From Mactra quadrangularis (Eukaryota; Mollusca; Bivalvia; Venerida; Mactridae), in the NCBI GenBank assembly GCA_025267735.1, contig CM046298.1, positions 32,463,264 to 32,527,263 of the forward strand: a stretch of DNA of 64,000 nucleotides. The letters run 5' to 3'. Made by a program: the position numbers and the translations under genes. Every line of letters begins with the position of its first letter. Position 1 is the stretch's first letter. Of the stretch, positions 20,134 through 31,951 are shown piece by piece. The notes beneath the pieces were generated by a model. That model saw only the letters and a program-made list of their open reading frames with translations, had not been told where the DNA came from and made no database searches.

Positions 20134-21690
20134 TTAATTCATAATTGCTTGTAATAACTTATGAGCAACTTCAGTGTCTACTTTACTCAATATCCCTGAA
20201 CTCATCAGTATTTCTACAGCTTGAATCTTTCTATCAAATGGTCTCACTGCAGAGTTCATCACGTAATCTTTGTATCTATCCGGGGGTTTCTTTTCTCTAG
20301 TAGATCTTCTAGGAGCTGGTGTTGGACGTACATCAGATGTGACTTCAGAATTAGCCCGCTTTCTAGTATCTTCTTGTCTCTCATTTAAGTTTATTTCTTC
20401 ATCTGTTCCATTTCTTCTGCAATCTTTTCTATCACCTTACTCGTCATCTACGACTTCTTTCACTATATCTTCTCTGTTAACATCAGTGTGATGCTGTGTA
20501 CCTTTATCGTCAGTATTTTCTCTAGTTTCTTTTACTTCATCTGTTCCATTTCTTCTGTTATCTTGTCTATCACCTTTCTCGTCATCTACGACTTCATTCA
20601 CTATATCTTCTATGTTAACATCAGTGTGATGCTCTGTACCTTCATCGTCAGTATTTTCTTCACTTTCTTCTACTTCATCTGTGCCATTTCTTCCGTAATC
20701 TTGTCGATCACTTCCCTTGTCATCTAAGACTTCGTTCGCTCTTTCTTCTCTGTTAACAACAGTGAGATCCTCTGTACCTTCATGATCAGTATTTTCTGTA
20801 GTTTCTGTTACTTCATCTCTACCATCAATAGCTTCATCTTCACTAATTTCATCCTCGTTTCTGTCCTCTTTGTCATTAACTTCATTTTCACTATCTTCTT
20901 CATCAAAATCTCCGTTTTGACTATCTTCTTCAGCACAATCTTCTTCATCAAAATCTCCGTTTTGACTATCTTCTTCAGCACAATCTTCTTCATCAAAATC
21001 TTCATTTTCACTATCTTCTATATCATCATCTCCATTATCTTCCTCGTCTGTGCGCGCACTTGATGTCTCATCTTCAGAAAGATTGTGGGCGTCCCCACTT
21101 CTACCTTTAACTATTACAGGCATGTTATCTTTGTCCGAGCTTTCCTCTGAATCTGATTCTATATCAGATGTATACTCTAAAGAATTCTTTTCTATCTCTT
21201 CACTAACTTTACGTCTCGGTTCGGTACATTTATCTGATTCATTATAATTAATCCTACCACTCAGAGGATGTAAATGGTTACGATGAAGTAACTTGATGTT
21301 GTCTCTATCTTCCATTGATCTGACTCTATAAACTGGGATGTCATCTTGGGGTTGTTCAATTACTTCGAATATTTCCTTTTCAAATTTGTCTTCAATCTTA
21401 TGTCTGCCATCAAATTTTAATTTCTTAACTAAAACTTGATCTCCAACATGAAGTTTAGCAGCTTTTGCTTTATATCATAATTTTTCTTCTGTTTTGCTCT
21501 GGCCTTATCATTAGTTTCTTTTACTAAGTTTTGTATAGTATTCATTCTATCTTGTAATTCATTCAAATATTCTTTACTATCCTTCCTCAGGTTTTCATCC
21601 TGTGATACTTGCTCAAACAACGTATCTACAGGAAGTTTGGGTTTCCTTCCAAACATCAATTCAAAAGGGCTTACGTTTGTAGATTCATGT
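20134..21690 (-). pseudogene. Ty3/gypsy-type integrase C-terminus with repetitive acidic tail, broken
   Basis: On the minus strand the order is: an integrase end motif (HESTN, SPFELMFGRKP, KLPVD), a coiled lysine-rich stretch ending KKNYDIK, then GDQVLVKKL and an LLHRNHLHPL motif. These are typical of the C-terminal domain of gypsy-type integrases. A very acidic tail follows, built of a 15-residue unit (DFDEEDCAEEDSQNG) and then a 46-residue (138-bp) unit in about three copies, and finally a RRSTREKKPPDRY motif, usual at the end of such polyproteins. Breaks: a one-base frameshift near 21478 and an in-frame TAA near 20435 where sister repeats carry a lysine codon. The frame after that stop stays open to 20134. 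The antisense frames here are shadows. It is inactive. Confidence 0.75.
20441..20830. repeat. 138-bp in-frame tandem repeat in the acidic tail
   Basis: TCGTCATCTACGAC recurs at 20441 and 20579, and as TTGTCATCTAAGAC at 20717, a constant 138-base spacing (46 codons). A partial unit adjoins. A 45-base unit (20894-20999) encodes the second, 15-residue repeat. Confidence 0.85.
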
Positions 21691-21880
21691 CATTTTTATA
21701 TGCAGCGAGTTGTTTCATTTCTGGTCTTAAGCCTTCATATAGCACATTCTTTAATTGTTCATCATCACCCTTTTTATATATATAAAGAGATTTAGTAGCT
21801 TTAAAGGTATCATCATCGATGGGTGTTGACTCAATTCCATGTTCAACCAAAAGGGCATCAAGTTCTTCATTCAAAGGTTC
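21671..21880 (-). pseudogene. Short frame abutting the integrase relic (retroelement-derived?)
   Basis: About 67 codons, with LKNVLYEGLRPEMKQLAAYKND at its end, directly precede the integrase block in a different frame. The last residues could be integrase, since an AAYKND-HEST join fits the family. The earlier part does not look like integrase and could be gag-derived, joined by deletion. No protease or reverse transcriptase motif lies upstream. Confidence 0.35.
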
Positions 21881-21889
21881 CTAGTTGTC

Positions 21890-23060
21890 ACGGCAGGGGT
21901 ACTGTTAGTTCCTTTGTCATTGAAATCATTACTTGACTTTTCAAACTAAATGTGTTGCGTTTTCAACTGATTAATACCTGGCTGGGACTCATCTTGATGT
22001 TTTGAAGTTTTTAAGAAAACAAATTCAGGGTACAAGTATTTCTTATGTCATTTTTTCGTATTTTTGTATAATTGCGCCAATTCCGTAAGTAACCCAACAA
22101 TTGCAACATGCTTAGAAAGACATACCACTTGCGTCGGGGAAAAAAAATTAATTCGATGCCAGTTTGGGTGCGAATAATGTAGGGGGGAATGTGATTGAGG
22201 ACGAATTATTAGCAAGAAATTACCGAACTGGTAATTTGAAGGACTCGCAGACTTGATTACTTATATTTTTGATAAACTTATTTAACGAAATGACCATGTT
22301 CCGTTCGTGTAATAGAATATTGGTAAATAACCGTTTCGATAATTAAATCCTGCGAGATTTCCAGTTTCTCTTTTGCCATATTTTTTTATGTTAATACATA
22401 GTTTTAAGATATTTTGAAGGGGAAAATGGTTGTTGAGGGGAAAAATTGGTTTGTTTTGGGAAAAAAAAGATATTTATTTTGCTTGGGGAAGACGCGGTTT
22501 AACGGCGTCACGTAAAGTAGAAAAAAAGGCCTTGTTAACTCAAATAAATAAATAAATTATATGTCAACATAACCATGTGAAAAGCTAGTTGTAATTCATA
22601 TCATTCATATTGAAGTCCAAGTAATATTAATAATATTAATGATATAAATAATAACATGATTAAACCCTGCTGATTTAAATAAATATGGATTACTATTTTA
22701 TTAAAAGTGATAAATTATAATGATTATAATAATTATAGACTTCATTTAACAATGGATACACATTTTGATGAATCCAATCTTCAATGTGGACCTCTGATAA
22801 AACTTGTACAAGTTGTTTACAATACTTACATAGTGAAAACATCTTAAATTCATAAATTGAATACAGAAGTATTGTAGTAAGTATCTAAATACACAGGGTT
22901 AATGTATGTGCCACTGACAGTACAAGACATTTTATATCATTAATGCAGTTAGTTAAGATTATTAAGTACAACAGTAAATTAAATCAATGTCTATATTTTA
23001 ATAATTAAAAGTATTTGTTGTCCAAAGACATGAAATTCAGTACTGAGTTACACAGCTACC
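21890..23060. other. No recognisable feature
   Basis: AT-rich sequence upstream of the gypsy relic; I find no LTR or gag here. Around 22495-22550 the words GGTTTAACGGCGTCACG and (AAAT)n faintly resemble a SINE tail. Confidence 0.35.
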
Positions 23061-23068
23061 CTTTTATA

Positions 23069-23354
23069 CAGTAGAACCACTGTATAATATAATAATACAG
23101 TACATAGAAGTTGAGAATTTTGCATGTTGTGAAAGTGAAAAGTTGAGAATACGACACAAAACTTGATCACGAAAAATCCCATACAATAATTGTATGTCAT
23201 TTTGTATGAAAACAAGACATTAGGGCAAACTGGACAGTCTGGTAAGTCCTGGGACTGTGTAATATTGTATGTCACATTGTATGAAAACAGGACATGAAGA
23301 AGACTGGACAGTCTGGTCAGTCCTGGGACTGTGTAATATTCTCAGGTTCTACTG
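23069..23354. mobile_element. pogo-like MITE, TA-flanked, with internal 75-bp duplication
   Basis: The inverted ends CAGTAGAACC are exact over 10 bp (23069-23078, 23345-23354), and TA flanks both sides. Pogo/Tigger MITEs commonly have CAGTAGAAC-type ends. Two tandem 75-bp units (23192-23266, 23267-23341; GTATGTCA..., GGACAGTCTGGT...) fill its right half. Confidence 0.7.
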
Positions 23355-23491
23355 TATCTAAAATTTGAATGACAAGACTTTCAGTTGTGATAACCATTGT
23401 AACATTTAGTTGTCAAATAATGTTCAAACCTTTATATTGTATCTTTAGTACCAGTAATTTGACTGCATTGAATAAAAAAATATCTGTGTAG

Positions 23492-23725
23492 TAAGGGTTT
23501 GAATTCTTCTCCGGGAGGTAAATAAACCCTTCCATGAAAACATGTTGAAAATGTCAATTTTTCCTCCATTTAATAATAAGGTATATGGTGAAGTTGCCGG
23601 TCTTATGGAAGGGTTGGTGAGTACTGGTTATAGACGAGGGTCCAGGAAAGCTAGGTTAGGTGAGCTGTCCACAGTATAATAACTTATTGTTTAGACTCCG
23701 TGCTAAACCCAGTATATAAATAAAT
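23492..23725 (+). repeat. SINE B (copy 4), 5' truncated
   Basis: It starts within the B-box region (GGGTTTGAATTC) and keeps the body (ACCCTTCCATGAAAA, GAGTACTGGTTATAGAC) and a decayed tail. The A box is absent, as expected for a truncated retroposed copy. Confidence 0.7.
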
Positions 23726-23729
23726 GTTT

Positions 23730-25606
23730 AATGCAATGTTTTATTAAATTAACCTTAATTTTATTAATTATACACATGTACATGTAGGTGTAATGATTAA
23801 TATTGTGAGGTTTCATTGAAAAAATCATACTTAAGAGTTGTTAAATTAATAAAATCAAAATGAAGTCTTTTCTTCAATGTCATACAGCCTGAGCACATAA
23901 GTACCTAATTCAACCTTTAGAATGAGAGTAAGCCAAGTGTGGCAGTGTAAAATCATCATTCACATATAATGCTACATATTAATAGAACGATAGTCTTACC
24001 TTTACTTCATGTATCAAACAAATGATGTCATACATCGTTAAATGATTTTATTTTTAATATAAATGACTAAAATAAAAAATATTTCAAAATATATGTAGTT
24101 GTTACTAACGATGCTAGGTAGTGATCTACTATGGCTAAAGTCACATTGAAGAAGAAAAAAAAAGAAAATGCTCATACAAGAATAAAAGTAGGAAAGTAAA
24201 AAAAGAAAAAAGGAAATAAAAAGAAAGAAAAATATGATAGAAAAAAAAGAAAATGAACATAAAAGGAAATAAAAATATGATAGAAAAAAAAGAAAAATGA
24301 ATATAAAAGGAAATAAAAATATGATAGAAAAAAGAAAAATAACAAATCTGGAAATCTAGATTATAGAATACAAAAAAGGATAACTTGTCCAAACAGACTT
24401 AGTCATGTATTAACCATGGTTCAGGGTGGTTATACTGTTTAAGATTGTTGGATTGAAGTAAACCTTATGTACTTGTACAATGGACAGTAGTCGGGTATAG
24501 TATGGGAATCTAGCTAAGGTGCTTCTACATATATTCAGTACTTGTATTGAAGTACACAAAGATTAACTAGAAAAATGACCATTGTTTTTTTTTTACCAGT
24601 AATGATGTATTGTAGCTTTATTTGTTCTTTGATACAGGAAGGAGAGGGTATAGAGTGTTATTCTTTAATTTTAGGTATAGCAATAATTGTTTATGTGAAT
24701 GTGATATTTACATGTGCTCATGACTTAGTGTACTATAGATAAAGGTTGATATCTGGTATGAAGTATTAGACTGATGATTTGTATGTATATGACTTCAAAG
24801 CTGAACAAAATACTAGTGTTGCTCAATTTAAAAATAAAGGGGAGTTACAAAAAGGGGTCTCGTTCATCCCTTGACTTTAAAATGTTATGTAATAACATGT
24901 TACATGTGTATCTAAAATAAATGTAGAAAAAATAAGGTCTGTATGCTATGATCATTGATATTTTAATTTTCAATGCAGTTCACTTATGAAATGTTATACT
25001 GACATTTGGAAGTATTTGCCAACTTATTACTTATATATGTTACAAAGTTATTTTACAAAATCATGGCTTAATAATGTTACAATGGTTTTAAAATGATTAT
25101 TTAATAATTTTGAAATATATAAAATAATGTATACTATCAGGTTAACAGGCGCCTTTCCCTCTTGAAATTTCTTTAAAATCATGCAGTTTTCCCCAAATTT
25201 GAAGTTTGCCTTGGATATTTTGTTCCCCTTTCTATGAAACTTTGATAGAATTTCCTCAAATGTTCTCTATATAAAAAGGCCCCAGGCCCCTTCCCCAAGT
25301 ACTGAATAAAAGCTCTGACTATTTATTGATACAGTGTTTCCGCAACTGTGTGTTTTTTGCGTCTTTGACACATTTTTTTCAGTGATGACCCGTAAAAATG
25401 TGTCTAGTGCGTCATTTGTGACGCAACCAATATATTACAGTAAAATATTATCTTTTTCTTTCATGTTCATTCCGAGACAAAGATAACAGGATAAATTATA
25501 GCGTCTCAAAAATCGGTATATTTTTTTTATGCCGATACACAGTGAAAGCAACAGAAAATTTGTTTCTTTGATCACAATTTACCGATAACTTCAAATTTTG
25601 ATTATT
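23730..25606. other. Mostly featureless; purine-rich tandem repeat at 24200-24340
   Basis: A 44-bp purine-rich unit (AAAAGGAAATAAAAATATGA, then TAGAAAAAAAAG) repeats about three times at 24206-24334. The frame on its opposite strand is low complexity, not a gene. The rest shows nothing I can support. Confidence 0.5.
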
Positions 25607-25894
25607 ATACCCCCGCTTCGAAGAAGAGGGGGGTATACTGTTTTACCCTTGTCCGTGCGTGCGTGTGTGCGTGCGTCCGGCCGTCCGTCCGTCCGTCCGT
25701 TACAAAATTTCCGTCACAGTTTTCTCAGCAACTATACCATGCAGCAGCCTGAAACTTTGCATATTGCTTCATCCTATAGTCCCATGTGGTGTAAAGGGAT
25801 TTCATGCTCCTTACTCATCTACTTCCTGTTTGTCGCATATTTTTAGATTTTGGCGGGGGTATCACTAGTGAGCATTAGCTCACAGATTTACTTG
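25607..25894 (+). mobile_element. Element A (copy 2)
   Basis: Same borders and hairpins as copy 1, with a longer GTGC/GTCC tract (25654-25700). It shares CCTGAAACTTTGC and CATCCTATAG with the copy at 56582, marking a subfamily distinct from the other five. Confidence 0.8.
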
Positions 25895-26925
25895 TTCTAT
25901 CATAACTATGTCAATTAAATTTAACGACAGTACACAAATATATGCTGCTAAAAATACCTTTGACGACATTACGACTGTCCTTTTTTCGGTGATATGTAGA
26001 TCACTAATCATTGTATATGACGTGGGCATTTGGTTATGAGGTATCAATTTAAAATAGTGATCTTGTCTTATTAAATTAACATGTGTCACAAAACGTCTGT
26101 AAATTGTATATTTCATCATTTACCAGCGATTTAATTCATTTTAATCCTTTGTTTGGTTACAAATTTACACATGTTTGACATTGTTAAGATGTGTGTCGTA
26201 TCGGCATCTTTTCACACTCTTTGATGTTTTATTACACAGCAATGTCTTAGTTGCAATGTCTCAGTGTCTTATCATAGCGTAAAGTTTGATTTTAATGTTA
26301 ATATAATAATTATGCTTAAAACAAGAATAACCTAGTTCTTTATTTGTCTGCTTAATAATTATGATCTAAAGAAAATTGCCGATTAAAAAAATATTGGCGA
26401 ATGCAGATAAGCTTGTTCTTTTGTTTACTATGATACATTCACCTATTTTTTAAAATAGCACTGTCTTTAAATTGTTACTTTTAAATAATTACTTTCAGAC
26501 GGTATAACCTGATGATTTTACACAACTTATTTTTTTCCAAAAAAGCTCGGCGATTTCTTGTGAAATGTCGGTGATTTTTAGTAGATTATTTCAAACCATT
26601 AAACTGAAACATTTAACATATAAAATATTTGTAAATGTAAAAGATTTGAAAACTTTACAATAGAAAATAAAAAATCTACGATTTTTCATACGTTTCCAAG
26701 GATATTTTTTTTTAAAAATGGCAAATTTATGTAAGAGAATATTTTATTTTTATGTGATCATGTGAAGGATAAAACCCTGTTAACTATTTGTAAATACTTG
26801 ATTTTTTCAGTTTATCGCTGTGTTGACAAAAAATGTCATTTTATGGTTGCAAGCTCACCTAACCAGGTTTTGCTGAACCCTTTTTCATAACCAGTGCACA
26901 ACCTTCAACAAGGTTGTCAACTTCT
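25895..26925. other. No recognisable feature
   Basis: AT-rich flank between element A and the LINE. No repeat shared in the window. Confidence 0.4.
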
Positions 26926-26938
26926 CCATATATCTTTA

Positions 26939-28689
26939 CTTACTTAACCCTTTTCGCTCCTTGTGGAGCATAGGGCCTTCACCACATCACGCCATCTACA
27001 ACGGTCCATGGCCTTAGCCTTGGCTTCACCCCAAGATGTTCTTGTTTTTCGCAGCTCTATATCTAGGGTTCTGCGCCAAGTGTTTGTGGGTCTTCCTCTT
27101 CGCCTGGTGCCTTGAGAATTCCAGTCTAGGGCTTGTCTGGCTATATTGGGCTGTTGTCTTCGCAGGGTGTGTCCAATCCATCTCCATTTCTTCTGTACGA
27201 TGGAGTCTGTGATTGGTATTTGTCCTGTCCTCTCCCATAGCTCTCGGTTGGAGATCCTGTCTGGCCACCATATCCGCAAGATCTGTCTCAAGCATGTGTT
27301 GATAAAGACTTGCAGTCGTTGGTCCAGGCGTTTGGTCCTTCTCCATGTTTCTGCGCCATACAGGAGAACGGTCTTCACGTTGCTGTTGAAGAGCCTTAGC
27401 TTCGTCTTTAGGTGGATCTTGTGATTCTTCCACACTGGTCTTAATGTAGCAAAAGCATGGCGGCCTTTCCCTATCCTAGCCTTGATGTCTTCCTCTGTGC
27501 CTCCAGTCTTACTGACAATGCTACCCAGATATGTGAAGGTATCAACGTCTTCAATGATTTGTCCTCCAATGTCAATACTCTGTTATTTCCTGGATTTATT
27601 CTGAGGCACTTTGTTTTGTCAACGTTGATCTCTAGCCCAGTTGTTCTGGCTATTTCTTGGAGTCTTGTTGTCTTCATCTGTATCTGGTTGCTGGTATGGG
27701 ACAGGAGGCCAATGTCGTCTGCATAGTCAAGGTCTTCCAGCTGGCTTGTCAGGGTCCATTGTATCCCTCTTGGTCTATCCAATGTTCTTTTCATCACCCA
27801 GTCGATAACTATGGAAAAGATCATCGGAGAGAGTAAACAGCCTTGTCTGACCCGGTACGCACTGTGAAAGGTTCCGAGAGATCCATGTCGTGGATGACCT
27901 GGCAGAGATTGTTGTTGTATAAGCTCCGGATTATGTTGACTATCTTACTGGGAAGGCCGTAGTGCCTCAGTATCTGCCATAATGTGTCCCTGTCCACTGA
28001 GTCGAACGCTTTCTTGAAATCTATGAAGTTGACATACAGTGGACTGTTCCATTCTATGGACTGTTCAATTATAATGCGGAGTGTTGCTATTTGGTCTGCA
28101 CACGATCTACCAGCTCTGAAACCTGCCTGTTCTTCTCTGAGGAGTTTGTTGACGTCCGCTTTGATTCTCTCCAGTATGACCCTTGCTAGTACCTTACTGG
28201 GTATGGATAGCAGCTGTATGCCTCTCCAATTGTTACAATCGCTCAGATCACCTTTCTTTGGTAACTTAACTATGTACCCTGTTTGCCACTCTGCAGGGAC
28301 CTCTTCTGTGTCCCAGATGTGTTGGATAAGGTCTAGCATGATGTCTGCTGTGACTTCTGCCGATGCCTTTATCGCCTCTGGTGGGATTTTGTCAGGTCCT
28401 GGAGCTTTTCCACTTTTCATCTTGCTGATGGCACGAGTGATTTCCAGCTTGGTGACTGCTCCTGTGTTGATGTCCAAATCTGGGCCCTCTTCTATAATGG
28501 GTGGCTGGCTAACTTGTTTGGCGTTGAGGAGTTGATCAAAGTGTTCCTTCCACCGATTTAGCTGTTCCTCTGGCTTTGACAGGATGTTTCCACTGCTATC
28601 CTTCACTGGTTTTGTGGCGCTGTTTTGTCTTCCTGCTAGTTGGCGAGTAATCTGGTACAGGGTACTCAGGTCATTCTGTTGGGCCGCTG
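26939..28689 (-). mobile_element. 5'-truncated non-LTR retrotransposon (RTE-like) with 13-bp target duplication
   Basis: CCATATATCTTTA occurs exactly at 26926-26938 and 28690-28702 and brackets the element. Read on the minus strand, coding sequence starts abruptly at 28689 (5' truncation), runs through reverse transcriptase, and ends at 26944. A minimal 3' end with an AAGTAAGTAAAG tail follows. A very short 3' UTR and a simple-repeat tail fit RTE-type LINEs; the clade is inferred from that and the C-terminal motifs. There is no endonuclease domain because of the truncation. Confidence 0.88.
26944..28689 (-). pseudogene. Reverse transcriptase ORF2 fragment, two frameshifts
   Basis: Finger and palm motifs occur in order: KSGKAPGPDKIPPE, the NWRGIQLLSIPSKV block, FRAGRSCADQ, FIDFKKAFDSVD (about 28000-28028), the LLSPMIF block, and YADD at 27714-27725, the catalytic motif. 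The C-terminal region has LYGAETW, LRRQ and GRPTNTWRRT. One base is lost near 27852 and a second frameshift lies near 27582; no stop falls within each segment. The ATG at 28691-28693 belongs to the target duplication, so it is not the native start. Full-length ORFs of this kind are about 1,000 residues; about 580 remain. It cannot make an active enzyme. Confidence 0.9.
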
Positions 28690-28702
28690 CCATATATCTT
28701 TA

Positions 28703-30455
28703 GTTGAGCAAAATAACCCTTCATTCAGCACCTGCGAGTTTCGATTCGATGCTGACCTTTAAACATGTCTACATAAGTTATAACGATGAAAGCAAAGGCC
28801 CACCTAAAAGACAAAGTATGTTGACAGTAAAACTGTGTTTCGCTTTGTTACATTTCTCTAAAAGTTTCCATTACGATTTTAAGTAGCACGTCTTGGAAAC
28901 TCTGTTCCAAAAATATATTTGTAGTATATGCCTGGATCCTACGCTAATTGGGTCAGTGTATTTGAATTTTACTTGTTCTGATAAACTGGAAGTTTAGCTC
29001 CGCTCGCACAAGTCAAGGTTTGATGTTAGTTAATTCAAATTTTAATATATTTGCCTACCCAGTGTACGTTTATGTTATATGTACAATGGTATATCAAGAA
29101 CTGCATCTTTCTACAATTTATGCTCCATGCTGTCTACACGTTTTTAGTTGAAATTACATTAATAATACATTTTCGCTACCTTGACATTCGTACCCAAAAG
29201 CAAATATTAATTTTGCAGATTTTCGAGTTTCGTGTTATCAAATTTCAGTAACACTTTTATTTAATCATATTATTTAGATTTAAGCTCAAATAAATGTATT
29301 AATGCATATTTGAAGTAAATTATATTAATAAATGAATCAAATAAAAAAAATTGAATAGAAAGAAAAAGTATCGAATCAACTTTCCAGTGAATGATTGCTG
29401 CTCTAATCATATGGTTAAATGAAATGTTTCTGATTGTATCTAAGTCTGTACATAGGTACCATTTTCGGGTATGAGGTCATGTTCATTTTAATTCATTAGA
29501 TGTATAAATTAATTACTTTGTGATTGGACTATTTAACTTAAGAGTACCAAAAAACCTGAGTTTAAATCAAACTTAATTAGATTATACTTTACATTGATTT
29601 AAATTTATGTGCACATTGTATTTCTGTCTTGAAAATTGCTGGAAAAATTTATTTATTACCTTTTTTGCCTAATGCTACTTGTTTGATTGAGTTTATAGCA
29701 CATTAGTGTAAATATTTTGTATGAGAAATAATTATATAGGCTCAATGAACCTAATGCTCCTCTGAAAGAATTTACTGCACCAACTTTCCAGCTGTCATGA
29801 TCTTCATGCTCATTGTCAGCTTTATATTTGTAATCACTTTTTGTAAGTATGTCTGTTTGCCCTCAGTCTGATAGTCCCCTACTTCTCTGCATTTCAAACA
29901 TTACAAACTGCATCCCCCAAACTTAATTGAATACAAAAAAAATGCTGACACAGTTGAAAGGAGGGATTGAGTTATAGCGATACCTCCGGCATACAACTCA
30001 AAGGAAACTTAAATATAACTGGCCTGGATATTTCCGGTCATACTGCATTGATACTCGAGACCACTGAAGATTTATGTAGGGTTATTGGTCATATTGCGTG
30101 GCTGGGGGGAGGGTTTTTGGCATTATTTTGAAATAATCTATTCTAACTGACTTTTTGTTTGTTTTTTGCTTTTTTATTATAATTTCTTCTCTAAGGTTAC
30201 AAGATACTGTGATGTAAGATACTTTGGTAGGAATTATTTGTATTGTTTTGTATTGTATTGTACAAGGGTGTGAAATTTCAAATTTATTCTACTTATATCT
30301 GTTTATCTCCTGTCCACTGCAAAATTTCGCTTGTCTAAAGAATTAAAAAAAATTTTTCTAATGACAATTAGGATAGTTAGTGTTTCTTGTCAACTACCCA
30401 AATATGACTTTGACAAGTCAGCCATTGAAATTCCACACCCTTGTATTTATTATGA
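28703..30455. other. No recognisable feature
   Basis: AT-rich sequence with no splice-bounded open frame, tRNA-like head or TIR pair that I can support. Confidence 0.4.
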
Positions 30456-30808
30456 TTTAAAGCTCTCCTGGGCTATAAGCTCAGGGTGAGCTATTAGGAT
30501 CACTCAATGTCTGTTCACACATAGTTTCCTTAACGCTCTAGCAAGCACACTTTTGCCTCAATTGTCTTGAAACTAAGTATGGATGTAAGCCCCAATCATA
30601 TCTCGGATATGTTTAGCATGGGTTCCCTTTGGTCCAAAAGTAGGTCACAGAGCTCAAATATGTTCAAACATAGGTCACAATTCCTTCCATGGAAATCCAA
30701 ACTTTCTACAAATGAAATATCCTGGAATTTTGTCTGAAATTTTGATTTGATAAAATCCCAGTCTGCTTTATGTAAGTGTATTCTAGGGTAAAATTCTAGG
30801 TCACTATG

Positions 30809-31112
30809 AACCCGGGTTGATAGCGCAGTTGGTAGCGCGCCGGGATTTGGAATTTCAAGCCCGAGGGGGTGCAGGTTCAAATCCCACCCGGGGAGGTTAT
30901 ACCCTTCATGAAAATTTTACAATAATGTCGATTTTCCTCCATTGATTAGATGATATTGAGAAGTTACTGGCCTTATGGAAGGGAAGATGAGTACTGGTTA
31001 TAGACAACGGTCCAGGAAAGCTAGGTTAGGTGTGCTAGACGCCGTAAAATGACATAAATTGTGTTGACACGGCGTTAACTCCAATGAATTAATAATTAAA
31101 AATAAATAAAAT
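30809..31112 (+). repeat. SINE B (copy 5)
   Basis: Full-length, with A box TAGCGCAGTTGG, B box GGTTCAAATCC and tail TGTGTTGACACGGCGTTAAC. Exact 12-bp duplications TAGGTCACTATG flank it at 30797-30808 and 31113-31124. Confidence 0.9.
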
Positions 31113-31204
31113 TAGGTCACTATGCCCTAAAATGGAAATACCTTGTTGACACTTTATAGGTTTCATTTACATCCTGAATATTCTTGAAAGTTATCTTTAT
31201 GGTT

Positions 31205-31430
31205 GAGCCGCAGCCTACATAGTGGTTAGCATGTCTAACTTCGAATCCGGAGGTCTTTGGTTCGATCCCCGTCGCGGTAGGTCATACCTAGTACATGAAT
31301 TGTCGGCATCAAGGTAGTGTAAGTTAGTACTGGTGATAGAAAAGTGTCCAGGAAACTGTACTAGGAAGATCTGGCCATCATATATACAACCTAAATATGT
31401 GTTAAATGCCACATTTAAATCAATTAAAAA
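31205..31430 (+). repeat. tRNA-Arg-like SINE, family C (copy 1)
   Basis: The head resembles a tRNA-Arg(TCG): A box TAGTGGTTAGCATGTC, anticodon loop AACTTCGAATC, B box GGTTCGATCCC. The body is GTCGGCATCAAGGTAG and GTCCAGGAAAC, and the tail TATGTGTTAAATGCCAC. Flanking ATCTTTATGGTT (31193-31204) and ATCTGTATGGTT (31431-31442) give a 12-bp duplication with one change. Confidence 0.82.
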
Positions 31431-31845
31431 ATCTGTATGGTTAATTTGATTATTGCTAGGTCCAGTTCAAGTTTGGGTCCCCTAAGGTAAAAAAACTAGG
31501 TCACATTTTTCAAATATGAAAAAAATCTTATCACAAAATGCCATATTTCCTATCGGAATACCCTGAAATTTTGTGAAAAAGTTTTTAAGCTTAACTGGGG
31601 TCAAACATTAGGTCACCTTGCCCAGATATGGTAGAACTTAGTTTACACTGTTGAGGGGTAATTTTACTATCATACCACATACCAAAGATTTCATTCCTTG
31701 ATTCTTATATTTTTCTGATTTATGTATATTATCCATGGTATTTGGGTGAGCGAGAAAGGGCTATCATGGCCCTCTCATTTATGTGTTTGATTGTTGTACA
31801 TAGTACATTTCTAAATTTATGTCATTTTTCTTGTCAATTTTTCAG

Positions 31846-31917
31846 TTGACTCAGAGTGTAACTATGGTTTTGCTTCAGCATTAAAAACATCAACAAGTAT
31901 AAACATCAACATTTCAC
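31846..31917 (+). CDS. Candidate 72-base exon
   Basis: Bounded by acceptor TTTTTCAG and donor C|GTAAGT. A single frame is open (DSECNYGFASALKTSTSIN...), symmetrical in phase (1-1), so it could be skipped without shifting the frame. The product is not recognised. Its phase does not join directly to the candidate exon ending at 2473. Confidence 0.3.
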
Positions 31918-31951
31918 GTAAGTATAATGTTATTCTTGTCATTACTTAATA

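Larger units (their letters stand above)
30458..31790 (+). repeat. Hairpin-headed dispersed repeat S, carrying two SINE insertions
   Basis: It begins AGCTCTCCTGGGCTATAAGC and pairs with GCTCAGGGTGAGCT, a 5' fold-back. It then has GATCACTCAATGTCTGTTCA and blocks of AAATTTTGT/TAGGTCAC prose typical of mollusc interspersed repeats. It ends near GGTGAGCGAGAAAGGGCTAT. SINE B (30809-31112) and SINE C (31205-31430) interrupt it. The family identity is from general resemblance only; no second copy lies in the window. Confidence 0.4.

Noticed and set aside
20488..21063. Plus-strand frames rich in F, I and S that look like membrane proteins
   Set aside because: They are antisense shadows of the acidic repeat tail of the gypsy-type relic.
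24141..24392. 83-codon F/S/Y-rich frame on the minus strand
   Set aside because: It is the complement of a purine-rich 44-bp tandem repeat.
27984..28535. 183-codon plus-strand frame
   Set aside because: It is antisense to the reverse transcriptase relic, which has clear motifs on the minus strand.
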